Origin: Psychrobacillus sp. NEAU-3TGS
GTDB taxonomy: Bacteria > Bacillota > Bacilli > Bacillales_A > Planococcaceae
Assembly (NCBI RefSeq): GCF_029955155.1
Contig: NZ_JAPNOZ010000009.1
Span: forward strand, 77,273-141,272
DNA: 64,000 bases
Reading direction: 5' to 3'
A program made the translations under genes and the position numbers. The notes beneath the pieces are model-generated. The model saw only the letters and a program-made list of their open reading frames with translations. It was not told where the DNA came from and did not search any database. Shown here one piece after another: positions 8,159 to 17,224 of this stretch (position 1 is its first letter; every line of letters starts with the position of its first letter).

Positions 8159-8731
8159 ATGCATCACATGCATGGTAAGCACAATAAAGGAAAAGTATCG
8201 TACTTAGAAAGTCCCGAACGAAGAAAAGAATTTTCCCCGGAACAGTTGTTGAACAGAATTCCCCTAAAAGAAACGGATAGTATATTGGATTTTGGCGCTG
8301 GAACCGGTTATTTTTCCATCCCAGCGGCGAAAAAGATTAAGGGTAACGTATACGCTCTGGATATCGACGCTGCGATGCTCGAAATAATAAATGAGAAAGC
8401 CCTAGAGGAACAGCTTACGAATATTGTCCCGGTAGAGGGAAGTATGGAGGCACTGCCTTTACCTGATGGCTCTAGCGATGTAATCATTGCTTCTCTGGTA
8501 CTGCATGAAATTCAGCCAATTGCCCCGTTGTTACAGCAAATGAAAAATGTACTGAAAAAAGAAGGCTATCTAATCTGTCTCGAACTTGAACCAAAAGGAA
8601 AATCCGAGAAAGCTCCGAGAATTACCTTGGAAAAAATGGAGCGGGAAATGAAAGAAGCAGGATTCCAGATAACGGAGAAGTTTTTCCCGGCTGAATCTCT
8701 ATATATGCTTGTTGCACAAAAGACAGATTAA
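8159..8731 (+). CDS. Class I SAM-dependent methyltransferase
   Basis: A 190-residue cytosolic methyltransferase. Motif I, ILDFGAGTGYFS, lies near residues 43-54, the acidic ribose contact ALDIDAAML near 70, and the motif around SSDVIIASLVLHEI near 110. It fits the UbiE/arsM-like small-molecule group (Methyltransf_11 or 25), substrate unknown. The N-terminus is histidine-rich (MHHMHGKHNKGK), which could bind metal. Ribosome site AAAGGAGG is well placed before ATG 8159. It is the last gene of the Rrf2 cassette; the Rrf2-flavoprotein-methyltransferase grouping hints at detoxification of a metal or electrophile, which is inference only. Confidence 0.85.
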   Translation: MHHMHGKHNKGKVSYLESPERRKEFSPEQLLNRIPLKETDSILDFGAGTGYFSIPAAKKIKGNVYALDIDAAMLEIINEKALEEQLTNIVPVEGSMEALPLPDGSSDVIIASLVLHEIQPIAPLLQQMKNVLKKEGYLICLELEPKGKSEKAPRITLEKMEREMKEAGFQITEKFFPAESLYMLVAQKTD

Positions 8732-8815
8732 CCAATTAATTTTTTATTCAATTAAGGATATTAAATGTCTCTAAAGTATTTAATTGATTCTTACCATAGC
8801 ACCATTGAGAAGGGC

Positions 8816-8855
8816 AACCTAAAAATCAAGAAGAGCCAATCTTCTTGGAGGTTTT
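8816..8855. terminator. Bidirectional terminator between methyltransferase and aspartokinase
   Basis: Nested stems AACCT/AGGTT and CAAGAAGA/TCTTCTTG (8827-8834, 8840-8847), flanked by A-rich sequence on the left and T5 on the right, serve both convergent genes. Confidence 0.6.
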
Positions 8856-8858
8856 TAG

Positions 8859-10223
8859 TTATCCGACTGTTACAGGTGCAAAGAATTCGCTGTACAGCTC
8901 GCGTAATATTTTGTTCTCATTGCTTCTGTGAACACCGAATGCAAGGCTGACTTCAGAGGATCCTTGGTTAATCATTTCGATATTGGCACCGGTTCTAGAA
9001 ATAGCTGTGGCCGCACGTGCTGCAAGCCCTGTGCTGTTGTTCATACCTTCTCCAACAATTACAATCATCGAAAAATCATGACGGAAATGTACGTCTTCTG
9101 CATGAAGCTCGTTTATGACTCGATCTATGATACGCACTTCTTTTTCGGGTGTCAGTTGATGACTTCGCATAATAATAGAGATATCGTCTAAGCCTGATGG
9201 TGTATGCTCATAGGAAATATTCTCTTCTTCTAAAATTTGAAGTAGTTTACGACCGAAACCAATTTCTCGGTTCATCAAATATTTGCTCACATATAAAATA
9301 GAAAACCCATTATCTGCACTGATTCCAGTAACAGGACGACGGTTAGCTTTTCGCTCAGCTACAATTTTTGTACCTGGAGCAGAAGGGTTATTTGTATTTT
9401 TGATACAAACGGGAATGCCAGTTTTGTAAACAGGCATTAATGCTTCATCATGAAAAACGGAGAAACCTGCATAAGAAAGCTCTCGCATTTCACGGTATGT
9501 TATTTCTTCAATTTCTGCCGGGCTATTAACAACCCTAGGATTTGCACAAAAAACAGAGTCGACGTCCGTAAAGTTTTCGTATAATTCCGCTTGAACTGCT
9601 GCTGCTACGATAGATCCAGTTATATCAGAACCACCACGTTCAAATGTGCGAAGAACCCCCTCTTTTGTATATCCAAAAAATCCAGGGAAAACGGTGATTT
9701 CCGAACTGTTACGTAGTGCATTTAAGTTTTCATACGCTTCAGGTAGAGCCTGGGCACGTTCTGGTAAATCGTTCACGACTAACCCTGCTGTTTTCGGATT
9801 AACGTATTGTGCTGGCATACCAATGCTTGTAAAGTACGAAGAAATAAGCTTTGCATTATTATCTTCTCCACTTGCTTTTATATTATCTACAAATAGCTCG
9901 GCATTAGATTTACTTTCAAGGGTACGAATGCGTAAGTCCTTTTCAATCACATCGCAAATTGTTTGTTCTAGGTCAAGCCCTTCTGCAATTTCTCTATAGC
10001 GATTAACTACATTTTGCAGTTTTTCCTCGACATTTTCATTATGTATTGCTGCATTTGCTAACTCAATCAATAAATCAGTTACTTTTTTATCGGCGTCGAA
10101 TCGTTTTCCGGGTGCTGACACGACTACGAATTTACGAGATGGATCTGCTTTCACGATTGCGGCTACTTTTTTTATCTGTTCTGCATTTGCAACAGATGTT
10201 CCACCAAACTTACTCACTTTCAT
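8859..10223 (-). CDS. thrD: Aspartate kinase (aspartokinase III type)
   Basis: A 454-residue aspartokinase, first step of the lysine/threonine/methionine pathway. It matches B. subtilis YclM (ThrD) closely by eye: N-terminal KFGGTSVANA, SGEDNNAKLI near residue 130, FERGGSDITGS near 200, then YREMRELSYAGFSVFHDEAL. Two ACT domains form the last 150 residues (GFGRKLLQILEEENI, then TGLAARAATAISRTGANIEMINQGSSE), so allosteric feedback is expected. It is a single-gene unit read toward the methyltransferase. No lysine riboswitch was seen upstream; the gap 10224-10556 contains only an inverted repeat. Confidence 0.93.
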   Translation of the reverse strand: MKVSKFGGTSVANAEQIKKVAAIVKADPSRKFVVVSAPGKRFDADKKVTDLLIELANAAIHNENVEEKLQNVVNRYREIAEGLDLEQTICDVIEKDLRIRTLESKSNAELFVDNIKASGEDNNAKLISSYFTSIGMPAQYVNPKTAGLVVNDLPERAQALPEAYENLNALRNSSEITVFPGFFGYTKEGVLRTFERGGSDITGSIVAAAVQAELYENFTDVDSVFCANPRVVNSPAEIEEITYREMRELSYAGFSVFHDEALMPVYKTGIPVCIKNTNNPSAPGTKIVAERKANRRPVTGISADNGFSILYVSKYLMNREIGFGRKLLQILEEENISYEHTPSGLDDISIIMRSHQLTPEKEVRIIDRVINELHAEDVHFRHDFSMIVIVGEGMNNSTGLAARAATAISRTGANIEMINQGSSEVSLAFGVHRSNENKILRELYSEFFAPVTVG

Positions 10224-10349
10224 TTTATCAAATCCTTACTTTTTAATATATGAATGTATTTCTAGAAAAAACAAATGATTTTATACAGTGTACAAATTAT
10301 AATGATTTCAGTCAATATATTTGTTGAAATTATTGCCTGTAGATTCTTC

Positions 10350-10397
10350 TTAATACGAACGAATTATTATATTTTATATTTTAAGTTCGTGTATTAA
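10350..10397. repeat. Inverted repeat between aspartokinase and the serine operon
   Basis: TTAATACGAAC (10350-10360) is complementary, apart from a two-base bulge, to GTTCGTGTATTAA (10385-10397). A third similar half-site, TTAAATACGAATT, follows near 10443. It could be an operator for either divergent gene. Nothing else is recognisable in 10224-10556. Confidence 0.4.
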
Positions 10398-10556
10398 TAG
10401 TTATTCATTATTATCGGTTGATATGTTAGTATATGCAACACTTAAATACGAATTATAAAAATTTGAAAAATATTTTTCATCTGTAAAAAAAGGCGTTAAA
10501 TCAATGTTTTTTTAAAAGATTTTTAAATGATAACGCTTTCAAATATTTTTACTATA

Positions 10557-10584
10557 TTGACAATAAAAATTACTCTGATAATAT
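10557..10584 (+). promoter_or_regulatory. Sigma-A promoter of the serine operon
   Basis: TTGACA (10557-10562), 16-base spacer, TAATAT (10579-10584). Transcription would start near 10591, just ahead of the T-box leader. Confidence 0.65.
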
Positions 10585-10590
10585 GGATTT

Positions 10591-10869
10591 AAATTCAATA
10601 ACACATTAACAATTTGGATAGAGACAAGTTTTATAATTTGAAGTCTAAAGAGAGCTGATGGGTGGTGCAAATCAGTGATTTCGTTTATAGAGTTCCACTC
10701 TTGAATTGGTGAGCTGAACGATTTAGTAGGTTCATCCGTCTAATAGCGCGTTAAGCATATTTCTTTTGAGGCTGCAGTTTTTCTGCAGTAAATTTGGGTG
10801 GTACCGCGTGAGTTTTTACAAGCTCTTCGCCCCTTACATATATATGTGTAGGGAGCGAAGGGCTTTTTT
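10591..10869 (+). promoter_or_regulatory. T-box leader (tRNA-sensing riboswitch), probably serine-specific
   Basis: The T-box core TGGGTGGTACCGCG is at 10795-10808, in front of a terminator made by AGCTCTTCGC (10821-10830) and GCGAAGGGCT (10855-10864) followed by T6. The Stem I apical region is recognisable as GATGGGTGGTGCAAATCAG (10657-10675). Known T-boxes read uncharged tRNA through a specifier codon; the likely specifier here is TCC (10694-10696, followed by A), a serine codon, which suits the downstream serine genes. The specifier was placed by eye. Confidence 0.9.
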
Positions 10870-10897
10870 GTTTTTCAAAATAGGGAGGAGAATGAAT

Positions 10898-12058
10898 ATG
10901 TTACAAGATCAAACCATTTTACGAATTCCAGGACCGAGTCCAATTCCACCGAGTGTTCAACGAGCGATGAATCAAACAATGATTGGTCATAGAGGAAAAG
11001 AAACATCTCAAATGTTAAAAAATATCGCTCCGGGATTAAAACGTGTTTTTGGGACAGAACAAGAAGTTGCGATTATTGCGGGAAGTGGGACAGCTGGACT
11101 AGAAACTGCAGTAGTCAATGTAGTAAAGCCAGGTGAGGAAGTACTTGTTGTGGTGACTGGTGCATTCGGCGATCGCTTCACAAAAATTTGCCAAGCGTAC
11201 AATATAAAAACACATGTATTAGATGTTGAATGGGGCAAAGCATTGAACCCAGAAGAAGTGAAAGCATTTTTAGTCGAACATCCGGAAGTGAAAGTTGTGT
11301 TTTCTACATATTGTGAAACTTCTACCGGAGTATTAAACCCAATTGACCTTCTAGCTAAAACAGTTCGTGAAGTATCAGAAGTTCTAATAGTGGTAGATGG
11401 TGTTTCTTGTGTAGGTGGAGTAGAAACAAGAATGGATGAGTGGGGAATCGACGTGATGGTAACTGGTTCTCAAAAGGCATTTATGTTACCGGCAGGGTTG
11501 ACGTTTGTAGCGGCAAGTGAGCGAGCTTGGACAATCATTGAAGAAAATGAGCAACCACGTTTTTATTTAAATCTAAAAAAATATAGAGACAATTTATTAA
11601 AAGATACAACACCTTTCACACCTGCACTTTCACTATTGTTTGGTTTAGAGCAAGTATTGAATTTAATAGAAGCGGAAGGATTAGAAAAGGTATATGCAAG
11701 ACATGAGTTGCTGAAGAAAATGACTCGTGCTGCATTTAAAGCAATTGATATTCCTTTATTAACAACAGATGAGGATGCTTCACCAACAGTAACTGCTGTA
11801 CAACCCGAGGATTTTGATGCAGAGGAATTCCGAAAAATATTAAAGCAGGAATTTGCGATTTCTATTGCAGGTGGTCAACAGCACTTAACCGGCAAGATTT
11901 TCCGAATCGGTCATATGGGCTATTGCTCTCCAGCAGATGTACTTCAAATTATTAGTGCAGTGGAAGTAGCTTTAAAGAAAATCGGAAAAGATATCGAACT
12001 TGGAAAAGCGACAGCGGCAGCACAACTAGTCTATTTAAATGAAGGGGAGAATAAATAA
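10898..12058 (+). CDS. Class V aminotransferase (alanine-glyoxylate/serine-pyruvate family), probable serine-pathway transaminase
   Basis: A 386-residue PLP enzyme. It opens with RIPGPSPIPPSV and IGHRGKE, typical of the alanine-glyoxylate/serine-pyruvate group; the PLP aspartate is in VVDGVS (about D167) and the Schiff-base lysine in GSQKAFMLP (about K193). The start is ATG 10898: GGGAGGAG (10883-10890) is too close to the ATG at 10892. It sits directly behind a serine-type T-box and its stop overlaps the serA ATG by one base, so it probably supplies the phosphoserine aminotransferase step in place of SerC. B. subtilis PucG is a relative with a purine-catabolic role, the main alternative. Confidence 0.85.
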   Translation: MLQDQTILRIPGPSPIPPSVQRAMNQTMIGHRGKETSQMLKNIAPGLKRVFGTEQEVAIIAGSGTAGLETAVVNVVKPGEEVLVVVTGAFGDRFTKICQAYNIKTHVLDVEWGKALNPEEVKAFLVEHPEVKVVFSTYCETSTGVLNPIDLLAKTVREVSEVLIVVDGVSCVGGVETRMDEWGIDVMVTGSQKAFMLPAGLTFVAASERAWTIIEENEQPRFYLNLKKYRDNLLKDTTPFTPALSLLFGLEQVLNLIEAEGLEKVYARHELLKKMTRAAFKAIDIPLLTTDEDASPTVTAVQPEDFDAEEFRKILKQEFAISIAGGQQHLTGKIFRIGHMGYCSPADVLQIISAVEVALKKIGKDIELGKATAAAQLVYLNEGENK

Positions 12059-13643
12059 TGGCATTTAATATTTTAATTAGTGATCCACTAAGCGAAGATG
12101 GGATTTATCCTTTAAGACAAGCTGAAGGTTTTAATATAGTAATAGAAACGAATTTATCACCAGAGGAACTTGGAGAACGAATAGGAGAGTTTGATGCATT
12201 ACTCGTTCGTAGCCAGACCCAAGTTACCCGTGAAATTATTGAAAAAGGTACGAGACTAAAAATTATTGGTCGTGCTGGGGTGGGGGTAGACAATATTGAT
12301 TTACCTGCAGCGACAGAACGTGGAATTATCGTTGTAAATGCACCAGATGGTAATACGAACTCGGCTGCTGAGCATACAGTAGCTATGCTTATGTCACTGG
12401 CTCGCAATATTCCACAAGCCTTTCATGCATTGAAAAATCAAAAATGGGATCGCAAAGCGTTTATCGGTGTAGAGCTTAAAAACAAAACCTTAGGTGTAGT
12501 AGGACTAGGAAGAATAGGAGCAGAAGTTGCAACACGTGCAAAAGGTCAACGAATGAATGTGATAGCCTATGATCCATTTTTAACACCTGAAAAAGCTGAA
12601 AAACTGGGCGTACAATTTGGAACAATCGATGAAGTAATCAGAGCTGCTGATTTTATCACAGTGCATACACCACTTCTGAAGGAAACACGTCATTTAATAA
12701 ATAAAGAAGCATTTGAAAAAATGAAAGACGGCGTACAAATCATTAACTGTGCACGTGGGGGCATTATCGATGAAGATGCGTTGTACAATGCAATTGTAGA
12801 AGGAAAAGTGGCTGGAGCAGCATTAGATGTGTTCGAAGAAGAGCCGTTTTTAGATCACAAGTTACTGACACTTCCACAGGTAATTGCAACACCGCACTTA
12901 GGTGCAAGTACAGTTGAAGCACAAGAAATTGTTGCAGTAGATGTTTCTTACGATGTTGTGAGCTTTTTACAAGGTGGAGTGGTGAAAAATCCAGTAAACC
13001 TTCCATCTGTACCAAAAGATATTATGACCAAAATTGAACCATACTTTAATCTAGTTGAAAAACTTGGATCATTTTAAGTGACTTAGCAGACGGAGTGGCG
13101 GAAGAATTAAATATTTACTACTCTGGTGAGCTAGCTAATATGACGGTAGGTCCACTGACTAGAAATGCAGTGAAAGGATTACTGAAAAGTAAGCTAGGCG
13201 AATCAGTCAATGATGTAAATGCTAAATTCCTTGCTGATCGGATTGGAATTGTTGTGAACGAACATAAAACAACGAAGTCTAAAGGTTTTATGAGCTTAAT
13301 CACAGTAGAAGTAAAAACTGACAAGGAAACTCGTAAAGTATCTGGTACTCTTTTAAACGGCCTAGGAGCTCGAATTGTACGTGTGGATGATTTTGTTGTA
13401 GATGTTGTGCCAGAAGGTTATTTATTATTCATTCGCCATAAAGACCAACCAGGTGCTATCGGCCGTGTAGGAACGTTACTTGCTGCAGAAGGTATTAATA
13501 TTGCAGGGATGCAAGTTGGACGTTCTGAAGTTGGTGGGGATGCAATTATGATGCTATCCATTGATAAGCACGTAGAAGAGACAGGCGTCGAGCAGCTGAA
13601 GGGCTTAGTAGATATTTATGATGCGACACCGATTGATTTGTAA
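12058..13643 (+). pseudogene. serA: D-3-phosphoglycerate dehydrogenase SerA, broken by a one-base deletion
   Basis: SerA makes 3-phosphohydroxypyruvate, the committed step to serine. The first frame (12058-13077, 339 residues) carries the whole NAD-dependent catalytic part: GLGRIG (149-154), catalytic R233 in NCARGGIID, E262 and H280 in TPHLGAST. It stops at GSF-TAA. The second frame resumes at once with SDLADGVAEELNIYYSGEL and continues through the intervening domain to a C-terminal ACT domain (KDQPGAIGRVGTLLAAEGINIAGMQ). One extra T in the run 13072-13075 yields FLSDLADG and a normal 528-residue SerA. With strong conservation on both sides, a sequence error is likelier than a real mutation. 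Confidence 0.9.
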
Positions 13644-13697
13644 TTTAATTTAGTTGGAATAATTCGGTGTTTAGTTGGAAAATCATTAAATGAAAAG

Positions 13698-13749
13698 AAA
13701 GAGCTTGTCTCCCAAGTCTATTTAGCGACTATGAGACAAGCTCTTTTTT
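13698..13749. terminator. Bidirectional terminator between serA and the HAD gene
   Basis: Perfect 14-bp stem AAAGAGCTTGTCTC (13698-13711) and GAGACAAGCTCTTT (13733-13746), with A-rich and T-rich flanks, between convergent genes. Confidence 0.88.
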
Positions 13750-13755
13750 GGGGCT

Positions 13756-14532
13756 CTATTCAAGAATTGCAAATAGCTCACGTAAGTTCTCAATCGTATA
13801 AGTAGGCTCTACTTCCTCACTTGCCGGTTTGTTTTCTCTGTTAATCCAAACTGATCGCATACCGACTTTGGAAGAGCCAAGTATATCCGTCATCAAATTA
13901 TCCCCAACCATCAGTGCTTCATCTGCTGTAATTCCGACTAAATCTAGCGCATGTTCAAATATCGATGGGTCTGGTTTTCCTCTTCCGAATGCTCCGGAAA
14001 TAAGAATATGGTCGAAGTATGGAGCAATTTCTGGTGAGATTTCTAATTTCGTATATTGTAGGCTAGGCGATCCGTTTGTCATTAACAGAAGAGTGTATTT
14101 ATCTTTTAATTGGTCGAGCACTTCAAAGGTTTCTTCATATATAAATGGACTTTCTTTTCGCATGTTAGGAAAGTATTCAGCAAGCTCCATTCCAAATGCT
14201 TCATCATCAATACCTAATTTTTTTAATCCTCTAGTCCATGCTTGTTTTTGAAATTCGGGGATGATCGCTTTCATCTTTTGGAAATCCTCGCTCGGGTCAT
14301 CGAAAGTTCCCCATAGCCCTTCAAAAGGATTTATACCAATCATTTGTGTAAAAGGACGTGTTTCATATGTATCATATAGGGCACTTGCTTCTTCACGAAC
14401 GGCAAGTTCTAGTGATGCTGCATCGACGTTTACTTTTGAAGCCGCATATGCGCATGTTTTTTGAAATGCGGTTTCCACGCTTTTCTTATCCCATAATAAA
14501 GTATCATCTAAATCGAAAAAAATAGCTTTCAT
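13756..14532 (-). CDS. HAD-superfamily hydrolase (YjjG/YsaA-like phosphatase)
   Basis: A 258-residue haloacid-dehalogenase-type phosphatase. All four HAD motifs are visible: FDLDDTLL (residues 5-12, nucleophile D), LLMTNGS (motif II), the lysine in GRGKPDP (motif III) and [11 protein letters not shown] (motif IV). A helical cap (about residues 20-110) follows motif I, as in YjjG nucleotidases. The substrate is unknown; its neighbour is a serine-biosynthesis operon and a phosphoserine phosphatase is otherwise absent here, but it is convergent to serA, so the link is weak. Ribosome site AAAGGGGG precedes ATG 14532. Confidence 0.8.
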   Translation of the reverse strand: MKAIFFDLDDTLLWDKKSVETAFQKTCAYAASKVNVDAASLELAVREEASALYDTYETRPFTQMIGINPFEGLWGTFDDPSEDFQKMKAIIPEFQKQAWTRGLKKLGIDDEAFGMELAEYFPNMRKESPFIYEETFEVLDQLKDKYTLLLMTNGSPSLQYTKLEISPEIAPYFDHILISGAFGRGKPDPSIFEHALDLVGITADEALMVGDNLMTDILGSSKVGMRSVWINRENKPASEEVEPTYTIENLRELFAILE

Positions 14533-14594
14533 TTCTGAATTTTCCCCCTTTAATATCTTACTTAATACTTTAACTTAGTAAAGGGGAAGTGTCA

Positions 14595-15203
14595 CTAGAA
14601 GTAGAGCATTTTTTCAAGTGGACTATTTACTGGAACGAGACTTTCAATATCTTTAATGACAATAGGGAAAAACGGAAAATTATATACATATGGCGTAATC
14701 TCGTATAATTGAAAATAGATGACTAAACAATGGTCTGCAATATAATAATCTTGGTCTTTTCGTATTTCCTTAAATTCTCCGAGAAGTGGCACATCCCATT
14801 CAATAATTTTTTTATTGATAATGGCAGATAAGGTTTTGACATAATCGCTATTCGGTTTATATAACTCTTGTAATGTATACATTTTCCCAGTAGTAACATC
14901 AAAAGTTAACGATTTGCAGACGGTTAAACCATGAGCACCGCCAGAAAAAGTGTAAACAATCAATAATATGCTTAAAATGCCCCGCTGATTATTTTTTATC
15001 TCATAATATCCAGTAATCTCTTGTACGCCTTCTGTGTAAAAGCCTTGCTCGATCAATATTTTGTTAAGAAGTGTAATAATATCTGCATTAATCTTTTTTT
15101 CTATATGCGGATAGTGTAAGTTAGTTACAATAGGATAGTACACATTTACGGAAGGTGAATGTTTAAAAATACGCTTTGTTTCAATGCGAACGGGTAGATT
15201 CAA
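14595..15203 (-). CDS. DUF3298/DUF4163 domain protein
   Basis: A 202-residue protein without a clear signal peptide. The N-terminal half (YYPIVTNLHYPHIEKKINADI) looks like DUF4163, the second half (FSGGAHGLTVCKSLTFDVTTGKMYTL cut here by family, then YFQLYEITPYVYNFPFFPI) like DUF3298. These domains occur together in RsiV and in PdaC-type cell-wall proteins, where the GGAHG loop is conserved; here they are free-standing and cytosolic by prediction. The start is TTG 15203 with GAAAGG nine bases upstream. It is divergent from the AAA ATPase gene, 54 bases away. Confidence 0.75.
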   Translation of the reverse strand: MNLPVRIETKRIFKHSPSVNVYYPIVTNLHYPHIEKKINADIITLLNKILIEQGFYTEGVQEITGYYEIKNNQRGILSILLIVYTFSGGAHGLTVCKSLTFDVTTGKMYTLQELYKPNSDYVKTLSAIINKKIIEWDVPLLGEFKEIRKDQDYYIADHCLVIYFQLYEITPYVYNFPFFPIVIKDIESLVPVNSPLEKMLYF

Positions 15204-15257
15204 GGTTCACAGCCTTTCGGAGTTATTAATAGATAGTATGAGTAGGGGAGGATACAT

Positions 15258-15987
15258 ATGTTTTTAAATAAAATCTCAATATTACATAGAGAAGCAAATA
15301 TGAAGGATCAGTATCCGTTTACGATACCAACGATAAAAAATTTAACAGAAATTGAGCTAACAAGCAGTGTAACTTTCTTGGTTGGCGAAAATGGTACTGG
15401 GAAATCTACATTACTAGAAGCAATTGCGGATAATTGTGAATTTAATACTGCGGGTGGAAGCAGAAATAATTTATTTCAGGTAGATGCTTCGGAAAGTGCA
15501 TTAGGAGAATATATTCGTTTGTCGTGGATGCCTAAAGTGACAAATGGTTTTTCCTACGTGCAGAATCATTTTATCAATTCGCTTCCCATATTGATGAGCT
15601 AGAAAGAGAACGCCCGGCGTTTTAGATAGCTATGGAGGGAAGTCTTTACATGAGCAATCACATGGGGAATCGTTTCTTTCGTTATTTTTAAACCGCTTCA
15701 ATGGACGTGCTATTTACTTATTGGACGAGCCAGAAGCAGCTTTGTCTCCACAAAGGCAGCTGTCTTTTTTGCGTATTATGCATGATCTTGTGGAAGAAGA
15801 AGATTGTCAATTTATCATCGCCACGCATTCCCCGATTATTTTAGGTTATCCTAATGCTACCATTCTTAGTTTTGATCATGGCGAAATTGAAGAAGTAGAA
15901 TATGAAATGACGGGCCATTACCAAATAACCAAGTATTTTTTAGATCATCGTGGAAAATTTTTAGAGGAATTGTTAGCAGGTGAATAG
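15258..15987 (+). pseudogene. AAA-family ATPase (ABC/SMC-like), broken by two one-base deletions
   Basis: A small stand-alone ATPase of the type with one ABC-like head. Walker A is GENGTGKST in the first part; the later frame has Walker B YLLDEPEAALSPQRQ and the switch histidine FIIATHSP. Between them the frame is lost twice. One added T in the run 15548-15552 restores RAESFYQFASHIDELE, and one added G at 15616-15617 restores PGVLDSYGGKSLHEQSHGESFLSLF, which holds the ABC-like signature region. The repaired protein is 243 residues, normal for this family. The start at 15258 has a GGGGAGG site. Function unknown. The VanZ gene starts right at its stop. Confidence 0.8.
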
Positions 15988-16551
15988 ATGAGTGTCATTA
16001 TGGCTTATTTGGACGATATGTTCTTTTTTATTTGTATAGCTCTCCCACTTGTGATTATTTGGCGTATCGCTCGCTGGAAGAAAAGAGGATTTAATGTAAA
16101 GGAAAGCTTGCATGAAATCGGGTTTCTTCTGTTTATATGTGTTCTCATCGGACTATTTTCTCAAACCATCCTTCCGAAGTCAGGAGCGGAGCAAGTCTAT
16201 GGAACAGGCGTGAACTTACAGCTGTTTCGGGTTGTAAAAGAAACATATAATGCGATTGTGTATTTAGGATTTTGGCAACCTTTTTATATTAACTTTCTTG
16301 GAAATATTATTCTTTTTGTGCCGATCGGTTTTTTGTTACCGTTACTTTATAGAAGGATGGTATATTTTCCAAATACAGTAATCATGGGATTGTGCGTATC
16401 GCTTTTTATTGAAATTATGCAAATTCCTCAAAGTAGAAGCAGCGATGTGGACGATCTTTGGCTGAATACACTAGGTGCGTTTTTAGGGTATCTATGTTAT
16501 TTGTTCATCCATAAACGTTTTCCAGTTATCACGAAAGCTTTTAAAAAGTAG
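15988..16551 (+). CDS. VanZ-family membrane protein
   Basis: A 187-residue protein with about five membrane segments. The VanZ signature is plain: NFLGNIILFVPIGFLLPLL near residues 100-120, then an E in LFIEIMQIP, and the closing RSSDVDDLWLNTLGAFLGY. VanZ itself confers low-level teicoplanin resistance; most chromosomal members have unknown roles at the cell envelope. The ATG follows the TAG of the ATPase gene with no gap, so the two are one operon and probably coupled. No resistance gene cluster is nearby. Confidence 0.85.
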   Translation: MSVIMAYLDDMFFFICIALPLVIIWRIARWKKRGFNVKESLHEIGFLLFICVLIGLFSQTILPKSGAEQVYGTGVNLQLFRVVKETYNAIVYLGFWQPFYINFLGNIILFVPIGFLLPLLYRRMVYFPNTVIMGLCVSLFIEIMQIPQSRSSDVDDLWLNTLGAFLGYLCYLFIHKRFPVITKAFKK

Positions 16552-16609
16552 TTTATTATCCTCTAATTTGGGTAAACATACATTGTATTAACTATGCAAG
16601 GAGACAACT

Positions 16610-16780
16610 ATGAACATGCAAATGAAAGAATCAAAAATGGAAGAAAAACGTGATAATATAATTGAGGATCTAGTGAACAAAGGAATATTTAAAATCGATG
16701 GAAGACAATTATACCAACTAAATTATTATGAATTAATGAAAGAATATATAGCAGAAGAAGAAAGTAAAAAGTGCCTATAA
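16610..16780 (+). CDS. FbpA-like small protein (Fur-regulated basic protein family)
   Basis: A 56-residue protein too short for most gene callers. The core RDNIIEDLVNKGIFKIDGRQ followed by LYQLNYYELMKEY matches the FbpA family pattern (L-I-x-K-L-I-x-x-G-I-Y-K ... QLYELTLSELE). In B. subtilis FbpA works with the FsrA sRNA in iron sparing. Ribosome site AAGGAGA (16598-16604) is five bases before ATG 16610. A terminator overlaps its last codons, so it is a complete unit. I see no obvious Fur box in the 58 bases upstream, so iron control is not shown here. Confidence 0.75.
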   Translation: MNMQMKESKMEEKRDNIIEDLVNKGIFKIDGRQLYQLNYYELMKEYIAEEESKKCL

Positions 16781-16797
16781 ATAAGGCGCTTTTTTTA
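16770..16797 (+). terminator. Intrinsic terminator of the FbpA-like gene
   Basis: AGTGCCT (16770-16776) pairs, with one G-U, to AGGCGCT (16784-16790), followed by T7. The stem includes the end of the coding sequence. Confidence 0.75.
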
Positions 16798-16856
16798 TGC
16801 TTAACTATTGATTTTATATAACGTTTCTTAATATTAGAATCCACAAGATAGCTTAG

Positions 16857-16958
16857 AGCAATTAATAAGTCAGTGAAAGCAATCACTTCTAATCGGATAG
16901 AAACCAATTCAGCACGAAAGTAACCAATTCCTAAAACAGCAAGTTTACTTGGAGTGAG
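16857..16958 (-). repeat. Degenerate 21-bp-period repeat, copy 1
   Basis: This is the main content of the gap 16798-17224. On the plus strand, units beginning GCAATT, GCAATC, GAAACC and GTAACC start at 16858, 16879, 16900 and 16920, spaced 21, 21 and 20. They end in a shared boundary, AAGTTTACTTGGAGTGA (16941-16957). Read on the minus strand the units would encode heptads of LVAL-type, and a 111-codon reading frame (16689-17024, minus) covers them. I treat it as a repeat, not a gene: it has no good ribosome site and the same motif recurs at 36617 and 55919. Confidence 0.6.
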
Positions 16959-17224
16959 CCGACGATGACTGTGACTCGTTTTTGGCAAACGTTGTGCAAA
17001 TGCGTATTTATATATTGACATCACTCTCTAATCATAAAAAGCGATTACTTTACTATAGGACATCCTATGCTTAGAAACTCTCTCATTTAAATAACATTGG
17101 TAAACTAAATACACTTAAAGCACACGTATACTTTTTTAGTGAATTCTTTCAATTCCGAATCACTAATTGCCGATAATAAAAGTGTGGTACACTTGAATCA
17201 AACATAGATGAGGTGGAATAAAAC

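Noticed and set aside
8765-8950. 61-codon plus-strand frame after the methyltransferase gene
   Set aside because: It runs through the bidirectional terminator and into the 3' end of aspartokinase on the other strand.
10224-10556. Lysine riboswitch upstream of aspartokinase
   Set aside because: The region is very AT-rich and lacks the conserved multi-helix L-box sequence blocks.
16689-17024. 111-codon reading frame on the minus strand with LVAL-type heptads
   Set aside because: It coincides with a degenerate 21-bp repeat that recurs in non-coding DNA elsewhere, and no ribosome site or promoter supports it.
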